The notes beneath the pieces were generated by a model that was not told the DNA's origin, did not search any database, and worked only from the letters and a program-made list of their open reading frames with translations. A stretch of 64,000 nucleotides of DNA from Nomia melanderi. Its lineage: Eukaryota > Arthropoda > Insecta > Hymenoptera > Halictidae. Location of the stretch: NCBI RefSeq assembly GCF_051020985.1, contig NC_135001.1, positions 19,895,896 through 19,959,895 on the forward strand, in the 5' to 3' direction. This document shows positions 57,635 through 64,000 of the stretch, one piece after another (the stretch's first letter is position 1; each line of letters starts with the position of its first letter). Position numbers and translations under genes: made by a program.

Positions 57635-58224
57635 CTTGCTCGGCCGGCCCTCCCCCCGCGCGTTTCCGCCGCGATTAGCCTGCGACCCCCAGCGCACGCG
57701 CACAAACACACACATACACGCACACAGGCACGCGCGAACGCCCCACCACCGCCGCTCCGCGAAATCAGTATCCATCACCTGTCCCCGCGGCGATCGCTCT
57801 TCATTTAGGCCTACTCGAGCGCCAAACGCGCGACACCCCCGAGCAAACTTGCGGCTTCCCCTGGAATTTCAATTGGAACCGGCTCGTCTAATCATCTGGC
57901 ACTGGTCCCCGACGATTTTTACCCGCACAGTGGAAACCCCTGTTAACTAGGTCGCGATTATCCGCTGCATCGATCATCCGGGGCTACGGGTTCACTGGAT
58001 CTATCTCGATTATCCAGACACTCGGATGTCCATTCGGTATTCGCCGGATGGAGATCAACTATCGAGAACGGAGGTACTTTGCTTGGAAATCGCGTGACGG
58101 ATTTATATTCCTGCCTTCGATGTTTTTCGACTACCGTATTAGGGGATGACTGAAGTTACGTGTACAGCGATTATCATTTCTCTCTCAGAAGAATTAGATA
58201 AAGGATATTGATACTAAATCTTCG
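57635..58224 (-). promoter_or_regulatory. probable 5' UTR and upstream region of neuroligin
   Basis: On the minus strand the exon 1 frame extends upstream as a CpG- and GT-rich leader (a CA/TG microsatellite at about 57700-57735). No pyrimidine tract with AG precedes the ATG, so there is no sign of an intron right at the start codon. No TATA or initiator element can be assigned with confidence. A distal non-coding first exon is possible. Confidence 0.35.
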
Positions 58225-58395
58225 ACTGCGTAACTAATTATGTAATTTATTATTTTCCGGTGAAATCGATGATACTTTCCGCAATTATTATCGTCTTATT
58301 CCAATGTTTCATACATTATGCAAAAATGAATAGTGAATTTTAAATTTCCCAACTTCGTTGAATCAAGCAACAGCTGAGAGTCGCTTCCGAATACA
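58225..58395. mobile_element. degenerate P1-like MITE
   Basis: Interior resembles P1 (ATGTTTCATACATTATGCAAAAATG, then TTGAATCAAGCAACAGCTGAGAGTCGC-like, comparable to the hairpin side of the 49273 copy). Neither terminus nor TTAA is preserved. Confidence 0.4.
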
Positions 58396-61300
58396 AGTTT
58401 CATGCTACACAAAGGAACATAGTCACTAAAAAATACTTCTCATCGATACATAAACAGTTTCGCGAATAAAAATGCATTCTCCATTGCACAAAAAGACCCG
58501 TCCCCACGTAACCAGCACATTTCCGATAATTCATTCTCTGCTCTGGATCATCCAGATCACCTGTACCCGAATTAGCCCACTTAACCGAGGTTCCACTGTG
58601 ACGTACCCTCAAAGCGGCGGCCTCTCTACGAAGCTGACCCTTTCCCGACGGGTCGAAGCTCTCCGGCAACACCCAAAAGGGTGAAACAGTTCCACGAGCA
58701 AGCCTTCACCTATCTAGGCCGCGCTCGTCTGAAATTCCCATCTCGCGCCGGATATTTTCATCCCCGTCCCGTCGATGTCGGATAAAACGAAACGATTCCG
58801 CGCGACACGCGTGCGTGCGGAAAGGATAACGCGGCGACTCGTAAGAGACGAGCGGCTCGATAAGAGCTGCGAGTCGAGCTCTGCCCGACTGACACGTCAG
58901 GGGTCCCGTGGACTTAATTGAAATCAGCCGAGATAGCAGTCCCGACGGGACAATAAAGTCGCCGTGTTCCCGTGATACGCGCGAATTTGGATTCAGCCCT
59001 GCGCGCGGCGATCGACGGCCGATCCCCGCGCGGAAGCCCTTTCTAATCTGGAAAGCTACGCGGCGCCGTGTCATCCGAAGATCATTACCCCGCCCGATCG
59101 CGGGGAGAAGCTGGATAACGCTCGGAAGTGGCGCGTATCAATTCGATATCGATCACCGTCCGAGTTTGAGGGCCGATAAGACGTCAGCCGGAGTCCCGAA
59201 CCCGTTCGAACGAACTCGTACGCGGGGCCATTATGGAAATCAGCACTTATCAGGCCCGAAGGGAGATTGCCGTTCGTTATCGCGTAACTGGCTCACGTGC
59301 CCTCCGTCATCCGCGCGCGTGGAAAGCCGGGAAAAAGGAGATAAGATATATTTCGGACGCACGGCTCTCCTGGATGATCCCTGCGCGGCTTATCAGTGAC
59401 TTTGCGATCTTTCCTCCGGAATCTATCTTCAAGACGCCCGTTTTATCGGAGGTTGAATTCAAATTCTACGAAACGGCGCCGAGGATTTCGCAAATCGATC
59501 GACGTCGCGGCGATCGTCGTTCTCGAGCGATCTCGCGTGCTCGAGACGACACGGTCGGCGGCTTTATCGAATTCACGGGTTCCTTCTTATTCGTTCCGGC
59601 TGTTGGTCGCTGCGAAAGTCTCGGGGCGCTTCCCTTAATTAGCCAGACTGTCTAAATTATAAAAGTAGCTGCGATTAACTCCGCACGAACCTCTCGACCC
59701 GCCGGGTGGGAGGGAGCATCGGGAAAGTTCGGAATTGGTTTAGTAGTTCGCCCGAGGGTTTCGTAACTATGAACTTATTGCCGAGAAACACGAGGAAAAA
59801 TTGGCTGAACCAGTTTACCATCAAATTGGATCATTGACTTTGATTAGCTTCGCGCCGCTCCGGATTAGAGGGACCAGTGTCAGACGAGGCTGCGCGTCTA
59901 CGAGGCGGAACGCATCTTTCGCGGTCTGCGAGTCGCGGGTCGGCGTGCTCTCCGATGGATCGTTCGCGATTAACTCTTCGACTGCAGCCTCATTCTTGCG
60001 TTTCCGCGTGCGAGCTCGCCGATACAAGTTTCACCAGGCGAAGACACCCGCGCGACGCACGATCTCATCTACGCGGACAGTCAGTTCGCGACTTTCGGTC
60101 AACGTGCGAGCGTTCTTCCCAACGAATCGAGATGTCGAGCAGTGGAGGATATTCGAAGGTGTTCAAGGAGTCCTAGGTAACGCTGTTGGGTCCGTCAGAG
60201 TCCTGCAACAGAGAAAAGATCATTATTGTTGCGTTCGATCGGTGAATTGTTGGAAGAGGTATAGTTCCGAGAAAGAATTCTGACCGTCTCCTCCTGCGAA
60301 TGGTACGCGCGGAAGGGAAGAACGATAACAGAGATAAAGGAAACGGAGAAGAAAAAAGAACAACGGTTTTTATCGGCGAGCACTGAGAGCGATCTCTTTA
60401 TTCTTTTCTCTGGAGATCTTGAGATCGTTCCGTTCGGAAACGACGGCGAGTCAGTATGTACCCAGGGATCCTAGCCGGCGGTCGAGGACGTAAAAAGATA
60501 TGGCTGTATCTTTTCGATAAGTCAATCGAGACGAGGGTCTTAGTCAAGAAAATAAGGGAAACTCGAGAAGGATCGAGAGCCTTGTCAAACATCGATGCTA
60601 GTTTCTGATACTGAACCGTCCGGTTTCGAGTATGGAACCGTCCTTCGCGGAATCGCTAAAGCTCGACCCATCGTTGCTATCGAATTTACCCGGAAGTTGT
60701 TCTAGCATTTTTCGAAAACCGACAGAGATTTAAATACGTAGAACCATTGGAAATAGTCACTTTGAGAAAGCTTACAACAGATTATTCTCTTAATGTCTGT
60801 GGCGCTGAGATCAGATTCTAATTAGATATTCTCTAGCTTCAAATTAACTTTAAAGCTAGATCCGTTTCTGTTGAAACGGCGTTAAGCTCATCGTCGCAAG
60901 CCCTATCTATTCTATTGCATTCGAATTTCATTTATATGGAATCCTCGTTAGATCAACACTATCTACATAACACTTGATGGTTCCAATTAATACAATCAGA
61001 AACTACTTGAACAGTGGCAAGATTAGCAAGTGTCGTATGCAATCTCATTCCAGAAAACCGGTTAACGAAGTGGACAAAACGTTTGCTTTCTCCCGTCAAG
61101 TTCAAGTTACTGCAAACACTGTAACTTCGATCGCATTTGCGTCGACCTGTAATTGATCACAATATCTCCTCAAACTTTTCAACCCTTCATCGACTAATTC
61201 AATCTACTCCTTTACTCAGCCTCGTGACAGTTCACTGAGGTTAATCGTAATAAACCGAAGCTAATTATAATCGTTTAGATTGTCGGACATCTAACGATCC

Positions 61301-63352
61301 TCGTCCCAGCTCTCGCGTCGCGAGGAAAGGAAGTCGCTTCTGAAAGGAGGCTGGAAGGCTGTCAACGACGCACCGTTTTATATACAATTAGCGTCGTTAA
61401 ATAGGCTAATCGGGGGAGTCCAGGGACAAGGCCAGTGATCGGCGCGGCTGGTATACCTATATCGTGGCGTACAGTCGATTAGACAACTACCCAATAAGCG
61501 ACTCCACGGCGCAGATATTATCGGGCTGGCGAGGGCACATGACGGCAGGCTGTGCTCAGATGCGTAACTGGCCGGGATTGGAGGCGGCGAGTGCCGCGGT
61601 CAATGATAGAGGAGGCATTGAAATGAGCGCGGGTTTCTGAGAAATTACGCGCAGTTGCTGCCGCAGTCAACCGCAGGCAGCGCGCGCTGTCGGCATGCAA
61701 AGAATCATGGTCGAAGGTAACCGGATCGCTTCAACGTTCATTGAAACTCGTTCAACGGGCAGCGCGAGCCGGTGCTCCGACGTACTCTTACTTTCGTTCG
61801 TACATTGAATTTCGTTCGAACAGTCGATGGAGTTATTACGAGTTTGCTCGTCGGATTCAATAACCACTTCCACGAACACGCTTATATCCCCTTTCCGCAG
61901 ATTTCATGTGTAACAACAGCCTCACCGTTGGCGCACTGTGCGGCTCGTTACAATGAATCGAAAGTTCGCTGTGTTTTGTTTCTTGAGATCCGGCTCGAAG
62001 GATCTCTTGTGGTGCGCGAGGAATGTTAAATAATCCGTGCACTGTACAATGTATGGATATAATTGAAAGTATAACAAACTTAGCAGTACGAGGATAACAA
62101 TGATTCGACGTATCGAAAGTTTCTCAGCTGGAGAAATCTCTGTCGTTCGTACGACTTTGAATATCTGGCTATTTCGGCCCAAGCTCCCTTTAAAGCTGTG
62201 CTTGGCGGAGTGATCATTCCTAATTGGTTGGCTCTGGTTTACTGTCATCGGCAAGAAGGTCAGATGAAACGCACGCCTCCAACCTAACGGTCATCTTCAG
62301 TCGTGGCGTGACATACGGGAATTCCAAAAAGTCCTGTTTTTCGTGCTGCTTTAAAAGGTACTGCAATTAACTGAAGCTACATTGCCCTATACCTTTGCAC
62401 GTTCAGGTTTACAATTTGATCGGTTGTATAGCAATTTACCCGCCATAGTCCGACTAGCAGTAAACCCCTAAATAAAGTCTAAGCATTCAGTTTCAAAGGG
62501 ACGATGATGCATATCGAAGTTTAGAAAGTTATCAGAACAGAGCAGACGTTAGTAATCGTTGAACGGTTTATTAGGCATTTAGTACATTCTTATAGGTTCT
62601 CTATCGAACGAGTTCAGTTTCGGAGAGCTGCGTAAAATAGTATTCGAAATGGCAAATGTTTGGGGAAGTATCAAAGTTAGACGACCGTCGATAATCGCAG
62701 GACGCTCCATTCCTCGCTGATTGCCTTTTCAGAGATGTTCCATTGAATGAAAGATTCGGCTCCGAGAAGGTAAGTGACGCGCGTGACCGAAATCGCAAGT
62801 TCCCGGGGAAGGATCAAAAGCAGGTGACTTCCAGTGGTGCGTCGCTAATCGCGGCACGCTCTATTACGCATCGATTGTCCCGTCCTCGAATTTGTGGACC
62901 AGTCGTTCGCATACCGGGCCGGTTCACGGCGAACGAGCACGCGTGCACGTGCCGACGCGAACAGCGGCGTGTGCGTGTTCACCGTGTGCCGGCTGTGAGA
63001 AGCTGCCAACCGGCGCTCGAGGGTCGGCCTGTTTGAGTTTGCCAAGTAGTAATAATTGCTCGAACAACGGGGCCCAGGCGACGAAGGACACCGGCGCAAC
63101 GTCGAGTACGGTGCCGCAGCTGGCTGCGAGCTTTACTTCGGCTCGCAAATTCGTCCATCGCGTAATAGAATTTCGTTTGATCGGATGACGATGGGCGCGG
63201 GCGAAATGCAATCTGACATATTTGGACACTGCGGATGTTGGAACTCTCGAAACTGCGTCGTCGAGTCTCCTGTACGTTGCATTTGAAAGCTAAGCGAAGA
63301 CTGAGTACGAAAATTCTGAGAAATTTCAACCTATCTCCGAGCTTTTTCATCT
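58396..63352. other. non-coding DNA upstream of neuroligin
   Basis: CpG-rich at 58700-60200 and 62740-63290, mixed elsewhere. Many overlapping frames (up to 163 codons at 58908-59399 plus), none recognisable. A 22-nt palindrome resembling the tRNA-Tyr 3' end lies at 61985-62006. No other feature recognised. Confidence 0.4.
61985..62006 (+). repeat. palindrome with tRNA-Tyr 3'-end similarity
   Basis: GAGATCC-GGCTCGAA-GGATCTC is a 7-bp inverted repeat around 8 nt. The stretch ATCCGGCTCGAAGGA equals 15 nt of the primer-binding site of the BEL/Pao element (45086-45100). No upstream tRNA-Tyr body (CCTTCGATAGCTC) is seen, so it is not a functional tRNA gene. It may be a tRNA fragment, a relic of a retroelement leader, or chance. 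Confidence 0.5.
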
Positions 63353-63588
63353 TTAACCCTTTGCGCTCCAAAAATATGTCACTAGAAATATTGAGTTTAT
63401 TTTCATGAGATATAGATGACATTTTTTAAACCTAACGAGGAATCTATTCACAAAATAAGGGGAACGATGGTACTTTATTTCCACATTTCACGTACAGATT
63501 ACTCAAGACTTAATGTTAAATACAAAATTTCACAATTTGGTGCACTAATCGAGTGACTGAGAGGCACCTTCGGAGTGCAAAGGGTTAA
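63353..63588. mobile_element. P1 MITE (TTAA type)
   Basis: 236 bp with TTAA edges. Ends TTAACCCTTTGCGCTCCAAAA and TTCGGAGTGCAAAGGGTTAA. The subterminal hairpin has decayed to GTGACT-GAG-AGGCAC. Same orientation as 12130 and 49273. Confidence 0.87.
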
Positions 63589-64000
63589 CATTGTAATAGT
63601 GTATAGTACATATAACAATAATTTGGAATCTCTATTAAAGGTTTATCAAGAAAAAGATAAATATATTAACTCCAAGGATTAATCGACTACAAAGACTCGA
63701 CACTCGTGACAGCGAAATAGTATTTCCCGACTGACACGACAGTCGACGGATCCACGTCCGACTATATTCATATCGCGCCACCGTTTGTCAAGCCGTGCGC
63801 CAAACGAAATCGCAGTGTCTAAACGAGTGATCGATGTCCGATCACGGCGCTGCACGTACTGTTAAATCCCCGATCACTTTTTCAGCGTTCCGATCAAGAC
63901 AGAACGAGCACGCTCGCTTCAGCGATCATGCCAAGTAGCAACATCGAGTAGCACGGGTTAATAAATATCGCTCTAAACACGTCCCCTGCCTCCGGACGGC
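63589..64000. other. non-coding DNA at window end
   Basis: AT-rich to about 63680, then mixed. No gene or repeat recognised. Confidence 0.4.

Noticed and set aside
57635..57778. Upstream in-frame start for neuroligin
   Set aside because: It would place a 48-residue arginine- and glycine-rich stretch before a clear signal peptide.
58908..59655. 163- and 140-codon plus-strand frames upstream of neuroligin
   Set aside because: Overlapping each other in different frames in CpG-rich DNA, with no domain and no codon pattern.
59654..59700. TATAAAAG motif as a core promoter
   Set aside because: No initiator at the right spacing and no downstream coding region.

Overview
The window is eukaryotic DNA, most likely from an insect and plausibly a hymenopteran (bee or ant). 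The reasons are a split gene with GT-AG introns, an arthropod-type BEL/Pao LTR retrotransposon, many short TTAA-flanked inverted-repeat elements, and a patchwork of CpG-rich and AT-rich DNA with almost no exons. The species cannot be named from the sequence. Most open frames are chance frames in CpG-rich DNA.

The one host gene I can support is the 5' end of a neuroligin on the minus strand. Exon 1 (57387-57634) encodes a signal peptide and the start of the carboxylesterase-like ectodomain. Exon 2 (55162-55337) continues it in phase to the conserved E-D-C-L-Y-L-N motif. Intron 1 (about 2 kb) holds a 64-bp minisatellite. No third exon was found below 55162, so 1-55161 is probably mostly or wholly one giant intron; that is an inference.

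The other protein-coding unit is a complete, very young BEL/Pao insertion at 40673-45919 on the minus strand. It has two 814-bp LTRs with no difference seen, a GTGTC target duplication, a tRNA-Tyr primer site and a polypurine tract. Its single 942-codon frame keeps Gag and aspartic protease, but reverse transcriptase, RNase H and most of integrase are removed by frame-preserving deletions. It therefore looks like a non-autonomous element mobilised in trans.

The rest is repeats: about 23 full or partial TTAA-flanked MITEs in at least eight families (called P1-P8 here, with variant P3b), probably piggyBac-related. Several families share an unusual feature, a small palindrome 10-30 bp inside one end only. 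There are nested or abutting MITE clusters at 18.8-19.7 kb, 20.4-20.9 kb and 46.05-46.36 kb. Tandem repeats with units of 14, 19, 64, about 80, 141, 216 and 292 bp also occur. The remaining stretches show nothing recognisable.
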